Part shown: positions 24,348 to 33,001 of the stretch, piece by piece
How positions within the stretch are numbered: position 1 is the stretch's first letter
How the letters are laid out: every line of letters begins with the position of its first letter
Origin: Clostridiales bacterium
GTDB lineage: Bacteria > Bacillota > Clostridia > Ch29
Direction: 5' to 3'
DNA: 33,001 nucleotides
Assembly: GCA_012523075.1 (NCBI GenBank)
Contig: JAAYJF010000025.1
Span: forward strand, 1-33,001
Notes under the pieces: model-generated
Databases searched by the model: none
What the model was told of the DNA's origin: nothing
What the model saw: the letters and a program-made list of their open reading frames with translations, nothing else
Translations under genes and position numbers: made by a program

Positions 24348-24977
24348 CTAATGGGTAACTTTTTTTGCAATATAGTCTCCTATGAGCTGTGTACCCTGGA
24401 CAAATACAATCAATATAACTACAATAATGGCTAACACCCTCATATCGAAACGCTGGTAGCCGTACCGAATGGCCAGGTCCCCCAGGCCGCCTCCCCCTAT
24501 GGCACCGGCCATCGCCGAATAGCCAATCAGGTTGACGGCGGTAAGAGTTATACCCGCAATAATGGCGGGCAGTGCCTCGGGAACCAGCACCTTGACAATT
24601 ATCTGCAAGGGTGATGCACCCATGGCCTGGGCAGCCTCAATCACTCCGCTGTCCACCTCCCGTACCGAGGTTTCCACCACCCTAGCCACAAAGGGTATAG
24701 CCGCCACCGAAAGCGGCACTATTGCAGCAGTAGCACCTATTGCACTTCCCGTTATAAACCGCGTAAAGGGTATTATGGCAAACATCAATATTACAAAGGG
24801 TATGGACCTGGTTGTGTTAACTATAAAGGCCAGCACCCTGTTAAGGGCTATATTTTCAGCGATGCCGCCCGTGTCGGTAATGACAAGGATTAAACCTAAG
24901 GGTATACCCCATAATGACGATATAACAACGGACAGGCCAACCATGTATACCGTTTGCCATAGGGCATCAACAAACAT
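24348..24977 (-). CDS. metI: Methionine ABC transporter permease
   Basis: MFVDALWQTVYMVGLSVVISSLWGIPLGLILV...RSIPFVILMFAIIPFTR...EAAQAMGASPLQIIVKVLVPEALPAIIAG. Confidence 0.95.
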   Translation of the reverse strand: MFVDALWQTVYMVGLSVVISSLWGIPLGLILVITDTGGIAENIALNRVLAFIVNTTRSIPFVILMFAIIPFTRFITGSAIGATAAIVPLSVAAIPFVARVVETSVREVDSGVIEAAQAMGASPLQIIVKVLVPEALPAIIAGITLTAVNLIGYSAMAGAIGGGGLGDLAIRYGYQRFDMRVLAIIVVILIVFVQGTQLIGDYIAKKVTH

Positions 24978-25797
24978 CCTTTATCACCTCCTTTGCGCGG
25001 GACTGTACTTCACAGGTATCTCCAGGCTTTTTAAAACTGCCACCGGAAACCTCGGCAACTCTTATATTCTCCAGGAAACCCCTGGTGGTTTCGGTGCCCG
25101 GCCTTGAAAACAGCTCTTCCGTCCTGCCCTGTTCCACCACTTTGCCCCGCTCTATTACGGCAACGCTGTGGCAGGCCTGCTTTACCGCCTCTACCTGGTG
25201 GGTAACCATTACTATGGTAAGTCCGTACTCTTTGTTTATGGACTTTAATAGTCCTAGTATAGAGCGGGTAGTCCTGGGGTCTAGTGCAGAGGTAGCCTCA
25301 TCGCACAGCAGTATTTTGGGATTTGTGGCCAAGGCCCGGGCGATACCCACCCTCTGTTTCTGACCCCCCGACAGCTCCGAAGGGTAGGCCTTAGCCTTAT
25401 CCTCCAGCCCTACCAGGGCTAGGAGCTGCTCCACCCTTTCTTTTGTTTCATAGTCCGACACACCGGATATTTCCAATGGAAATGCTATGTTCCGGTAGGT
25501 CGTCCTGGAAGAAAGCAGGTTGAAGTGCTGGAATATCATTCCCATCTGTCTCCTAATAATCCTTAAATCCCGTCCTTTCAGTCCGGTAACCTCCGTTCCG
25601 TCAATTGTTATACTGCCCTGTGTGGGCCTTTCCAGCATATTTATACACCTTAGCAGCGTGCTCTTGCCTGCACCGCTGGGTCCTATAATGCCGAACACCT
25701 CACCCCTTTTCACATGAAGATTCACATTCTCAAGGGCAATAACCCTTCCCCCCCTCGCATCGGTAAAAACCTTCTGTAACTGCCTTATTCTTATCAT
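24967..25797 (-). CDS. metN: Methionine ABC transporter ATP-binding protein
   Basis: MIRIRQLQKVFTDARGGRVIALENVNLHVKRGEVFGIIGPSGAGKSTLLRCINMLERPTQGSI...LSGGQKQRVGIARAL...LLCDEATSALDP. Start moved to 25797. Confidence 0.95.
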   Translation of the reverse strand: MIRIRQLQKVFTDARGGRVIALENVNLHVKRGEVFGIIGPSGAGKSTLLRCINMLERPTQGSITIDGTEVTGLKGRDLRIIRRQMGMIFQHFNLLSSRTTYRNIAFPLEISGVSDYETKERVEQLLALVGLEDKAKAYPSELSGGQKQRVGIARALATNPKILLCDEATSALDPRTTRSILGLLKSINKEYGLTIVMVTHQVEAVKQACHSVAVIERGKVVEQGRTEELFSRPGTETTRGFLENIRVAEVSGGSFKKPGDTCEVQSRAKEVIKDVC

Positions 25798-25812
25798 GAA
25801 ATTACCCCCTGT

Positions 25813-25847
25813 AATAAAAATAACCCCTTCCGGCAAAAAAGGGGTTT
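25813..25847 (-). terminator. S-box expression-platform terminator
   Basis: Minus strand TAAACCCCTT-TTTTGCCGG-AAGGGGTTA-TTTTTATT. Confidence 0.85.
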
Positions 25848-25849
25848 AT

Positions 25850-25970
25850 CATCCGCTTATCTGCCAGAACTCACCGTTCTGCTGGATTTGGCACCTTTCA
25901 GACTTCCATGTCTGGTGGTTGCCGAGGCTTCTTTGGGCCAGGTCCCTCAGCCTGCTCTCGATAGAAATTC
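25850..25970 (-). ncRNA. SAM-I riboswitch (S-box leader) upstream of metNIQ
   Basis: Minus strand CTATCGAGAGCAGGCTGAGGGACCTGGCCCAAAGAAGCCTCGGCAACCACC...GAAAGGTGCCAAATCCAGCAG...GATAAG: canonical S-box signature. Confidence 0.97.
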
Positions 25971-25991
25971 TCTATTTGGTTATTGGATAAT

Positions 25992-26020
25992 ATATTAACA
26001 CCCATTTCCGGAACTGTCAA
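25992..26020 (-). promoter_or_regulatory. Promoter of the S-box/metNIQ unit
   Basis: Minus strand TTGACA - 17 nt - TAATAT, about 20 nt before the S-box. Confidence 0.8.
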
Positions 26021-26035
26021 TAGTTTAACAGAAAT

Positions 26036-26066
26036 AAAAAACCAAGGGCCTAAAACCCTTGGTATT
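26036..26066 (-). terminator. Terminator downstream of tRNA-Leu
   Basis: Minus strand ACCAAGGG-TTTTAGG-CCCTTGGT-TTTTTATTTC. Confidence 0.85.
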
Positions 26067-26070
26067 TCTA

Positions 26071-26157
26071 TGGTGCCGTGGACTGGACTCGAACCAGCAC
26101 GGACGCGCGTCCACTACCCCCTCAAGATAGCGTGTCTGCCTATTCCACCACCACGGC
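26071..26157 (-). tRNA. tRNA-Leu (anticodon GAG), CCA encoded
   Basis: Minus strand GCCGTGGTGGTGGAATAGGCAGACACGCTATCTTGAGGGGGTAGTGGACGCGCGTCCGTGCTGGTTCGAGTCCAGTCCACGGCACCA. Acceptor GCCGTGG/CCACGGC, long variable arm, anticodon loop TTGAGGG. Confidence 0.95.
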
Positions 26158-26187
26158 ACAAAAATATCAAATCAAGCTGCAAAGTAT

Positions 26188-26216
26188 ATTATATTAATAT
26201 CATACTGCTATGTCAA
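26188..26216 (-). promoter_or_regulatory. Promoter of tRNA-Leu
   Basis: Minus strand TTGACA - 17 nt - TATAAT, an exact consensus match. Confidence 0.8.
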
Positions 26217-26219
26217 TAC

Positions 26220-27842
26220 CTATTGCAATTCCTCCGGAATATACCATTTTTCTATATCCATAAACACATTATGCTCCCTCGGACCTATTTCGCCCCTTAC
26301 TCTGCTTTTAATGAGCAACGCCGCTTTTTTAAAATAAAGGCTGTTATATGGAAGTTCTTCAGCTATATACCGCTGCAGGTTTGCATTTGTTTCCTTCCTT
26401 GTTTCCTCTCTTGCCCAAAAGTCCTGCTGCAAGAGGCTGTCCATTTCCTCGTCACTGTAGGAGAAGAAATTACTGCCCCCTTCTATCTGGTTGGTATGGA
26501 AGGCAAAGGAGAAGTCCAGGTAATTGGCAAGGCTCCAGCCCAGGACAACCGCGTCAAATTCTTTTTTGTTTACCCTTTCAAGCAGTCCTTCCCAGGTAAG
26601 CTCCTCAAGAACCACCGATATGCCAAGGCCGACAAGGTCATCCCTTATCATCCGGGCAGCTTGGTACCTTTTGGGGTTATCGGAATTGGCCAGCAGCGTG
26701 AATTTTAAGTCATGCTTTACACCGTCAATTTCCTTTTCCAGCAGCCCGTCGTTATCCCTGTCCGCCCAGCCCGCCTCCCCGAGGATATCCCTTGCTGTTT
26801 CCGGGTCGTAAGCATAACTCTGTTCCCCCTCCGAATACAGCCACACATGGGGAGGTACCGGCGTGTCAACTATCACTGCATGCTTTAAATAGACCTTGTC
26901 CACTATCTCGTCCCTGTTTATTCCGTATTGGATGGCTTTTCGAAGGGACTTATCCTGGAATATGGGGTTTGTAAAATTAAGACCCAGAAAATCGAATTTG
27001 TTGGTGATATAGTCCTTTATATAGGCCTTCCCGTCCTCTCTGTACCTTTCCCAGTCGGGATTGGTGGCTATCGCAATATCAGCCTGGCCGTTTTTAAAGG
27101 ATGTAAGGGCCGTCTCCTCGTCCGCTACAAACTGTATCTCCACCTCGGTTATATAGGGCTCACCGCCCCACCAGTCCGGGTTTAACTCAAGCTCTAAGTA
27201 TTTATAGGGCTGGTATTCCTTAAGTTTATAAGGCCCCGTTCCCACCAACTGGAACTCCGCCTCACCTCCGGCGAGGTCCTGGGGGGAACTATACAGATGG
27301 CTGGGAAGCACCGGAAAGGTCATAATATCCAAGGCACCGTTAAACCATTGGTCAAAGACCACCCTGACCGAATAATCGTCCAGGGCTTCAAAATACGCCA
27401 CCCTGTCTATATTGGTTGTATACAAACCAGCCCCATCCTCTAGGGCCTTCAGGTATTCAAGCGTAAAAATAACGTCCCTTGCCGTCACCGGAGTTCCGTC
27501 ATGCCATTTTAGCCCTTCCCTCAGGTTGAAGGTACAGGAATTGCCCACGCCGGATATACTCCAATCCTTGGCAAGGCCAGGCCTTGGTTTTAGGTTCCTG
27601 TCGTAGTCAACCAACCCTTCAAACACGAGTTTAAGAAAATGGTATGCATCCCTTTCTATATTCACAAGCGGGTTCAAGGTCTTTGGTTCGGTCCCGGCAA
27701 AGACAACCTGTCCCCCCTTAACGGGGTTTTCCTCCATCTCCGGCTGTTCCTCCAGTTCTTCTATCGGTGCCTGACAGCCTGTTAATGCGGTTATCAGGAC
27801 TAAAACCAGAACTCCCGCCAGTATCCTTTTTGCCGGCAACAA
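26220..27842 (-). CDS. Peptide/solute ABC transporter substrate-binding lipoprotein (family 5)
   Basis: ILAGVLVLVLITALTGCQAP lipobox; GGQVVFAGTEPKTLNPLVNIERDAYHFLKLVFEGLVDYDRNLKPRPGLAKDWSIS...FNLREGLKWHDGTPVTARDVIFTLEYLK. Confidence 0.94.
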   Translation of the reverse strand: MLPAKRILAGVLVLVLITALTGCQAPIEELEEQPEMEENPVKGGQVVFAGTEPKTLNPLVNIERDAYHFLKLVFEGLVDYDRNLKPRPGLAKDWSISGVGNSCTFNLREGLKWHDGTPVTARDVIFTLEYLKALEDGAGLYTTNIDRVAYFEALDDYSVRVVFDQWFNGALDIMTFPVLPSHLYSSPQDLAGGEAEFQLVGTGPYKLKEYQPYKYLELELNPDWWGGEPYITEVEIQFVADEETALTSFKNGQADIAIATNPDWERYREDGKAYIKDYITNKFDFLGLNFTNPIFQDKSLRKAIQYGINRDEIVDKVYLKHAVIVDTPVPPHVWLYSEGEQSYAYDPETARDILGEAGWADRDNDGLLEKEIDGVKHDLKFTLLANSDNPKRYQAARMIRDDLVGLGISVVLEELTWEGLLERVNKKEFDAVVLGWSLANYLDFSFAFHTNQIEGGSNFFSYSDEEMDSLLQQDFWAREETRKETNANLQRYIAEELPYNSLYFKKAALLIKSRVRGEIGPREHNVFMDIEKWYIPEELQ

Positions 27843-27856
27843 TATAGCTCACCCCT

Positions 27857-28900
27857 TTACTTAACTCTCCTTAGCTTATCGTTATGAATAAGTCCTGGTA
27901 TCCTGCCCCTTTTCGCAATGGCCTTTCCTTCAACTTCCTTTATATCCATCGTCATATCTATTGGAGATGTGGATGATATATAGCTTCCCACGCCAAAGGC
28001 ATTCGCCCCCGCTTCGGACAAAAGCCTTATCCTTTCCGGGTCAAGCCCTCCCGATACGAATATTTTCACCCAGTTAAAGCCCTCCTGGTCCAACCTGGCC
28101 CGTATCTCCTTGATGAGCCCCGGTGTAACTCCGCCCCTTTCGCTAGGGGTGTCCAGTCTTATACCTCCAAGCCTTTGCTTGAGGCTTTTGGCTACCCTAA
28201 GGGTTTCCTCCGCCTCATCTTTAAAGGTATCCACCAGTATAATCCTGTTGTGGTGCTCCGGCGTTATTTCATCATAGGCCTCCGCAACCTTTAGGGTATC
28301 CCCCGCAATAATGAAGGCTGCGTGGGGGACTGTTCCGCTGGGCTCCTTGCCCATAAGCCTAGCACCCAGTATACAACTGGCATTGTCCGCTCCGCCTATG
28401 ATGGCAGCCCTTTCCATCACCGGTGCAACCGACGGGTGGACGTGCCGCGATCCGAAACATACAAAGGGCTTGTCCCCGCATGCCTGCCTGCACTCATAGG
28501 CGGCAGTGGCCCAACCACTGGCGCTGGCGAGGCAGCCGAGTACAACCGTCTCGAAAATTGCGAATTCGCTGTAGGGGCCTTCAATCCTAATAACCGTATC
28601 CAGCGGCTCGAAACTGTCTCCCTCTTCTATCGCCCAAAGTTTGATATCCTTATGGGCCAGTATGTTTACTGCCTCCTTTATCCCCGCCGCTATGCCCGGT
28701 TTCCTCGGAAATATCTCGGCGGTCACAGTCTTGTCCTGCAGCCCAAGATGCGTCAATATCTCCATAGTCCTTATGAAATACACATCAGTTGTCTTGCCGG
28801 ACAGTATTTCCTCATGGGTGGCCGAGTGCAGGGGCCTGTCCCCGTGAACCTCGAAATCCAACACGTCCTTAAGCGTTTTCAGCTCTCCCTTGCTTGACAT
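27857..28900 (-). CDS. Nicotinate phosphoribosyltransferase
   Basis: LHSATHEEILSGKTTDVYFIRTMEIL...VCFGSRHVHPSVAPVMERAAIIGGADNASCILGARLMGKEPSGTVPHAAFI...FVSGGLDPERIRLLSEAGANAFGVGSYIS. Confidence 0.92.
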   Translation of the reverse strand: MSSKGELKTLKDVLDFEVHGDRPLHSATHEEILSGKTTDVYFIRTMEILTHLGLQDKTVTAEIFPRKPGIAAGIKEAVNILAHKDIKLWAIEEGDSFEPLDTVIRIEGPYSEFAIFETVVLGCLASASGWATAAYECRQACGDKPFVCFGSRHVHPSVAPVMERAAIIGGADNASCILGARLMGKEPSGTVPHAAFIIAGDTLKVAEAYDEITPEHHNRIILVDTFKDEAEETLRVAKSLKQRLGGIRLDTPSERGGVTPGLIKEIRARLDQEGFNWVKIFVSGGLDPERIRLLSEAGANAFGVGSYISSTSPIDMTMDIKEVEGKAIAKRGRIPGLIHNDKLRRVK

Positions 28901-28945
28901 AGACTACCTTCCTTCCCTAAAGTGTTTGTGGTGCACTGTAATTTT

Positions 28946-29521
28946 CTATTTGTACAGGTAGCTGTATACCCTGTAATTATATATGACTTTTTCAACATAG
29001 TTCCGGGTTTCCCCAAAAGGTATGTGGTCTAAACTTTTCCCGTCGCTGCTGTACCTTTTGTCGGTGAGCCAGCGGGTTACGTTACCGCTACCACCGTTAT
29101 ACGCTGCCACCATGTTCTCAAGGTTGCCCCCAAATTCCTTTTCCAGCATATGTACATACCAGCATCCTATCATTATATTAATTTCCGGCTCGTACAGTCT
29201 TTCCGGGTTGTAGTTCTCTATCCCCAGCATCTCCGCTGCCCACACGCCCGTTATTGGTGATATCTGCATAAGCCCCCGGGCATCCTTGCGGGACGTTGCT
29301 TTATGGTAGAATTTGCTCTCTGACTTTATAATAGCGGCTATAAGGTACGGGTCCACATCGTACTCGCGGGAGTACCTAAAAATTAAATCCTTGTGGTATA
29401 TGGGAAACACTATTTTCGACAACCATGTGGCGCTATTTATCAGAACGACTATAAGAACAGCCGTAACAAACAGTGTGATTAAAATCCTGCGTTTTCGGGA
29501 TACCGAGTCCAAGTATAACAC
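28946..29521 (-). CDS. Lytic transglycosylase (SLT domain), membrane anchored
   Basis: N-terminal TM segment; YSREYDVDPYLIAAIIKSESKFYHKATSRKDARGLMQISPITGVWAAEMLGI...MIGCWYVHMLEKEFGGNLENMVAAYNGGSGNVTRWL. Confidence 0.95.
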   Translation of the reverse strand: MLYLDSVSRKRRILITLFVTAVLIVVLINSATWLSKIVFPIYHKDLIFRYSREYDVDPYLIAAIIKSESKFYHKATSRKDARGLMQISPITGVWAAEMLGIENYNPERLYEPEINIMIGCWYVHMLEKEFGGNLENMVAAYNGGSGNVTRWLTDKRYSSDGKSLDHIPFGETRNYVEKVIYNYRVYSYLYK

Positions 29522-29577
29522 TCCCAGATTATTTACTACCCTATTATATTATTAGCCTGCCAGTATATGCAATACGT

Positions 29578-30168
29578 TTATCGTTTTTCCCACAACTTAC
29601 GAATTTTGGTCTCAAGGTCCTGCAACGTACCGGTGTTTTCAATAACGACGTCGGCATATCTTTCCTTCTCCTCCATTGGCATCTGGGAGTTTATAATATT
29701 TTCCGCCTTTTCCTGTGACATCCCGTCCCTTGTCATAAGCCTTTCAACCTGGGTCTTCCTGTCCGCCCAGACAAGCCACAGGCAGTCAACCAGTCTCCGA
29801 AGACCCATCTCGATAAGTATCGCAGCGTCCACAACTACCGTCCGAGTACTTTGATCTCCTTCCAGTTTTTTTATTTTCTCTTCCACCCTTGCAGTCATAG
29901 CGGGATGCACTATAGCGTTTAGCCTCTCTAGTTTTTCCCTGTCTGCGAACACCAAATCCCCCATCTTCTTTCTGTCAAGGCTGCCGTCCGGCTGCAGCAT
30001 ATCCTCACCAAACTGTGCGGCAATTTCTTTAAGGCAGGGGCTTCCCTTTTCCACCACTTCCCTTCCTATCAGGTCCACGTCTATTATATAAGCCCCCAGG
30101 CCCCTTAATATTTCGCTGACGGTAGATTTACCGGTTGCCGCACCTCCCGTAAGCCCAATCTTTAACAA
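29578..30168 (-). CDS. coaE: Dephospho-CoA kinase
   Basis: LKIGLTGGAATGKSTVSEILRGLGAYIIDVDLIGREVVEKGSPCLKEIAAQFG...RLNAIVHPAMTARVEEKI. TTG start at 30168 after GGCGGGGATA; the ORF track's extension to 30240 covers intergenic repeat sequence. Confidence 0.93.
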   Translation of the reverse strand: MLKIGLTGGAATGKSTVSEILRGLGAYIIDVDLIGREVVEKGSPCLKEIAAQFGEDMLQPDGSLDRKKMGDLVFADREKLERLNAIVHPAMTARVEEKIKKLEGDQSTRTVVVDAAILIEMGLRRLVDCLWLVWADRKTQVERLMTRDGMSQEKAENIINSQMPMEEKERYADVVIENTGTLQDLETKIRKLWEKR

Positions 30169-30240
30169 TATCCCCGCCTCCCGCCTTGTTCCAATTGTCA
30201 GTGCTGAGTGGTCAGTGGTTAGTGAACTACCAGCTACCAA

Positions 30241-32946
30241 CTATTTCACCTCATACCAATTCCGGCCCACCGACATTTTTATCTCCAGCGGCACCTTTAG
30301 CTTTACAGCGCCTTCCATACATTCTCTAAGGATCGCCTTCACCTTTTCAAGCTCTTCCCTGTGAGCTTCTATTATTAGCTCGTCATGGACCTGCAGCACA
30401 AGCCGGGACCTTAAGTTTTCCTCCTCGAGCTTTTTGCACACCCTATTCATGGCCAGCTTTATTATATCCGCCGCGCTTCCCTGTATAGGCGTGTTCATCG
30501 CCAGCCGTTCCCCGAGATTTCGTATATTCCTGTTGCCGGATGTAAGCTCGGGCAGGTAGCGCACCCTGCCCAGCATTGTTTTTACCATCCCCTGCTTAGC
30601 GCCCTCTTTTATTACCCGGTTCATGTATTCCTTTACCCCGTCAAAAGCTTCAAAATACCTTTTTATATACTCGGCGGCTTTTTTGCGCGGGATGTGCAGG
30701 TTTCTTGCAAGGCCAAAATCGCTTATACCGTATATTATACCAAAGTTTACCGCCTTTGCGCTGTTTCGCATGGCCGGGGTTACCTCCAGCGGTGTTACGT
30801 CAAACACCTGGGCCGCAGTGCGGGTGTGTATATCCTGCTGTTCCTTGAACGCTCTTATAAGGTTCTTATCGCCGGATATGTGCGCAAGGACCCTAAGCTC
30901 TATCTGCGAATAGTCGGCAGCCACAAACAGGTAGTCCTGGTTGCCCGGGATAAAAGCCTTCCTTATCTCCCTGCCCAGCTCCAGTTTTATCGGGATGTTT
31001 TGGAGATTGGGCTCGGTGCTGCTTATCCTGCCGGTGGCGGTCACCGTCTGCTTGAAATTGGAGTGAATCCTGCCGGTTCGCTCGTTTATCTCCCTCACAA
31101 GGCCCTCGGCGTAGGTGGACCTAAGCTTTATTAGCTGACGGTACTCCAGCACCTTCTCCGCAATAGGATGCCTGTCCTTAAGAACTTCCAGCACCTCCAC
31201 ATCGGTGGAGTATCCGGTCTTGGTCTTCTTTACAGGCGGCAAACCCAGCTTAACAAACATTACCTCCCCAAGCTGTTTTGTAGAGTTAATATTGAACTCC
31301 TCCCCCGCCAGGGAGTATATTTCCTCCGTCAGCGTATCTATGCTTTGGTGCAGTTTGCCGGAAAACTCCTCCAGTGCTTTCCGGTCAACCCTTATGCCGG
31401 TAAGCTGCATGCTCGCCAGCACCTGCACTAGGGGCAGTTCCACGCTGTGGGCCAGGTCTTCCATACCGGTATCCCTTAGTTTCTCTTCCATAACACTTTT
31501 AAGGGAGAACATGCACCTTACCCTGGCAGCCAGATACCCGCATACAGCCTCCATTTCTATCCGGTTAAACTCTACTGCGTTTTTACCTTTGCCGGCTATT
31601 TCCTCCAAACCGGCAATATTTTCTCCCAGGTATTTTATCGCTATTTTCTCCAGGTCATAGCTGCTGGCTGTCGGGTCTAAAAGGTACGCAAATATTTCCG
31701 AATCAAAGGTATAGTTGACAAGTTTTATGCCCCATTTATAAAGGGCTATTATATCCTGTTTAAGATGATGCCCCAGCTTCTGAATCCCTTCGTCCTCCAT
31801 TATCGGCTTTAGCGCACAAAAAACCTCCGCCGCATCCAGGGTGTACCCCTCATGGCCTATGGGTATATATACGCCGTCTCGCTGGCTCCAAGCGATGGAT
31901 ATGCCGTATACTTCAAACTCTATATCGTCGTCGGTACTGGTAACTATTTCAAAGGCCATGCACTTGTTTTGCCGTATGTTCCCCAGTACCCTGTCCATTC
32001 CTTCAAGGGTTTCAAGGCAGGTATAATTGCATTCCGGCGTTTCCCTGTCTGGAATGCTGGGCATATCTCCCCTGCCGAAAAGTCTTCTGGCCCTTTCTAT
32101 CAGGCTGTTAAACTCTAGTTCCGAAAGCTTTACCGCCACCTCGTCGTCATCAGGATGAGGCCTTCCGCACCGGCTGGTATCAAAAACAGCGGGTATATCC
32201 CTGCAAATGGTGGCAAGCTTTTTGCTCAAAACCGCCTGCTGTACGTTTGAGATTAGGTTTTGCTTAAGTCTACCCTCCGGCATATTGTCTACGTCCTCCA
32301 GCACCGCCTCAAGGCTGCCGTACTTATGTAAGAGTTTCAGGGCAGTTTTTTCTCCTACCCCCGGGACCCCTGGTATGTTGTCGGATTTATCCCCCATAAG
32401 CCCCTTCAGGTCAGCAAGCCTTAAGGGCTCTAAACCATACCTTTCCTTTACACCCCGCACGTCAAACAGTTCAAAGTCGGATACTCCTTTTTTGGTATAG
32501 ATAACCTTCACGCCATCGCTCACAAGCTGAAGCGCATCCCTGTCCCCGGTTACAATTAACACTTCCATTCCTTCCTCTTCCCCGTGCCGGGAAAGGGTGC
32601 CGATTATATCGTCCGCTTCAAATCCGGCTGCCTCAAGACGGTTTATATCCATAGCGTCCAAAAGGTCCTTTAGAACCGGCATCTGCGCCGCCAGGTCCTC
32701 CGGCATACCCTTCCTCTGGGCCTTGTAATTGGAGTATTCGTTATGGCGAAAGGTAGCTTCCTTCCTGTCAAAGGCGACGCTTATGTAATCCGGATTGTAC
32801 TCCTCCAGTATTTTAAAGAGCATGGTAATAAAACCGTAAACTGCGTTGGTGGGCAGCCCCTTTTTTGTAGTAAGGGGCGGTAATGCATAAAAAGCCCTGT
32901 TTACAAGGCTGTTCCCATCGATAACTATCATTCTGGGTTTTTCCAA
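30241..32946 (-). CDS. polA: DNA polymerase I
   Basis: 901 aa: VIDGNSLVNRAFYALPPLTTKKGLPTNAVYGF (5'-3' exo), TATGRISSTEPNLQNIPIKLELGREIRKAFIP, VAADYSQIELRVLAHISGD, VHDELIIEA (polymerase). The 3'-5' exo motif region is degenerate (MAFEIVTS). Confidence 0.97.
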   Translation of the reverse strand: MEKPRMIVIDGNSLVNRAFYALPPLTTKKGLPTNAVYGFITMLFKILEEYNPDYISVAFDRKEATFRHNEYSNYKAQRKGMPEDLAAQMPVLKDLLDAMDINRLEAAGFEADDIIGTLSRHGEEEGMEVLIVTGDRDALQLVSDGVKVIYTKKGVSDFELFDVRGVKERYGLEPLRLADLKGLMGDKSDNIPGVPGVGEKTALKLLHKYGSLEAVLEDVDNMPEGRLKQNLISNVQQAVLSKKLATICRDIPAVFDTSRCGRPHPDDDEVAVKLSELEFNSLIERARRLFGRGDMPSIPDRETPECNYTCLETLEGMDRVLGNIRQNKCMAFEIVTSTDDDIEFEVYGISIAWSQRDGVYIPIGHEGYTLDAAEVFCALKPIMEDEGIQKLGHHLKQDIIALYKWGIKLVNYTFDSEIFAYLLDPTASSYDLEKIAIKYLGENIAGLEEIAGKGKNAVEFNRIEMEAVCGYLAARVRCMFSLKSVMEEKLRDTGMEDLAHSVELPLVQVLASMQLTGIRVDRKALEEFSGKLHQSIDTLTEEIYSLAGEEFNINSTKQLGEVMFVKLGLPPVKKTKTGYSTDVEVLEVLKDRHPIAEKVLEYRQLIKLRSTYAEGLVREINERTGRIHSNFKQTVTATGRISSTEPNLQNIPIKLELGREIRKAFIPGNQDYLFVAADYSQIELRVLAHISGDKNLIRAFKEQQDIHTRTAAQVFDVTPLEVTPAMRNSAKAVNFGIIYGISDFGLARNLHIPRKKAAEYIKRYFEAFDGVKEYMNRVIKEGAKQGMVKTMLGRVRYLPELTSGNRNIRNLGERLAMNTPIQGSAADIIKLAMNRVCKKLEEENLRSRLVLQVHDELIIEAHREELEKVKAILRECMEGAVKLKVPLEIKMSVGRNWYEVK

Positions 32947-32974
32947 CTAATCCACTTCCTCTCCACTTCTCACT

Positions 32975-33001
32975 TCCCACATCCCACATCCCACATCCCA
33001 C
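32975..33001. repeat. Heptanucleotide tandem repeat (CCCACAT)n upstream of polA, runs off the window edge
   Basis: cttcccacatcccacatcccacatcccac: direct 7-bp units. Confidence 0.8.

Noticed and set aside
25850-25970. S-box upstream of metNIQ as a novelty
   Set aside because: It is a textbook SAM-I riboswitch arrangement, so it is listed as a feature only.
30241-32946. Degenerate 3'-5' exonuclease motif in polA as novel
   Set aside because: Loss of the DxE proofreading residues is common in Firmicute Pol I enzymes.
32813-33001. Minus-strand ORF MGCGMWDVGSEKWRGSGLVGK...
   Set aside because: It is a translation of the (CCCACAT)n tandem repeat plus an out-of-frame read into polA; not a gene.

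Overview
Every convincing gene in this 33 kb window is on the minus strand. The content fits an anaerobic, spore-forming Firmicute, but that taxonomy is inferred from gene content only. In transcription order (right to left): polA, coaE, a lytic transglycosylase, a nicotinate phosphoribosyltransferase, and an orphan family-5 solute-binding lipoprotein. Then tRNA-Leu(GAG) with a terminator, an S-box (SAM-I) riboswitch driving metN-metI-metQ, and a histidine/formimino-folate operon (hutU, glutamate formimidoyltransferase, cyclodeaminase). Next come a YjcZ-like micro-ORF absent from the supplied ORF track, a SPOR-domain protein, and a six-gene group built around a divergent [FeFe]-hydrogenase-like protein (DRTGG, anti-sigma-type ATPase, hydrogenase-like, DRTGG, PHP, HATPase). 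After that is a compact ~12.7 kb molybdo-hydroxylase cluster: C-GCAxxG-C-C protein, Mop-type aldehyde oxidoreductase, a DVU_1558-like flavin/Fe-S protein, a small CxxC protein, TrsS-like radical SAM, TrsM-like methyltransferase, CoA-ligase-like protein, PpnP-like cupin, MobA-ModE fusion, XdhC, and a THEP1-methyltransferase fusion. The left edge holds hndA and a truncated hndB. The most interesting signals are: (i) two related structured leaders resembling Moco/Tuco riboswitches, with covarying stems and downstream terminators, one before the Mop cluster and one before hndAB; (ii) the poorly characterised TrsS/TrsM/DVU_155x-type cluster, with an embedded nucleoside phosphorylase-like protein and an unusual fusion; (iii) a C-GCAxxG-C-C gene whose reading frame continues upstream of the called start with no canonical start codon; (iv) a hydrogenase-like protein with altered H-cluster motifs in a signalling neighbourhood. 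Family assignments come from motif recognition without database searches.
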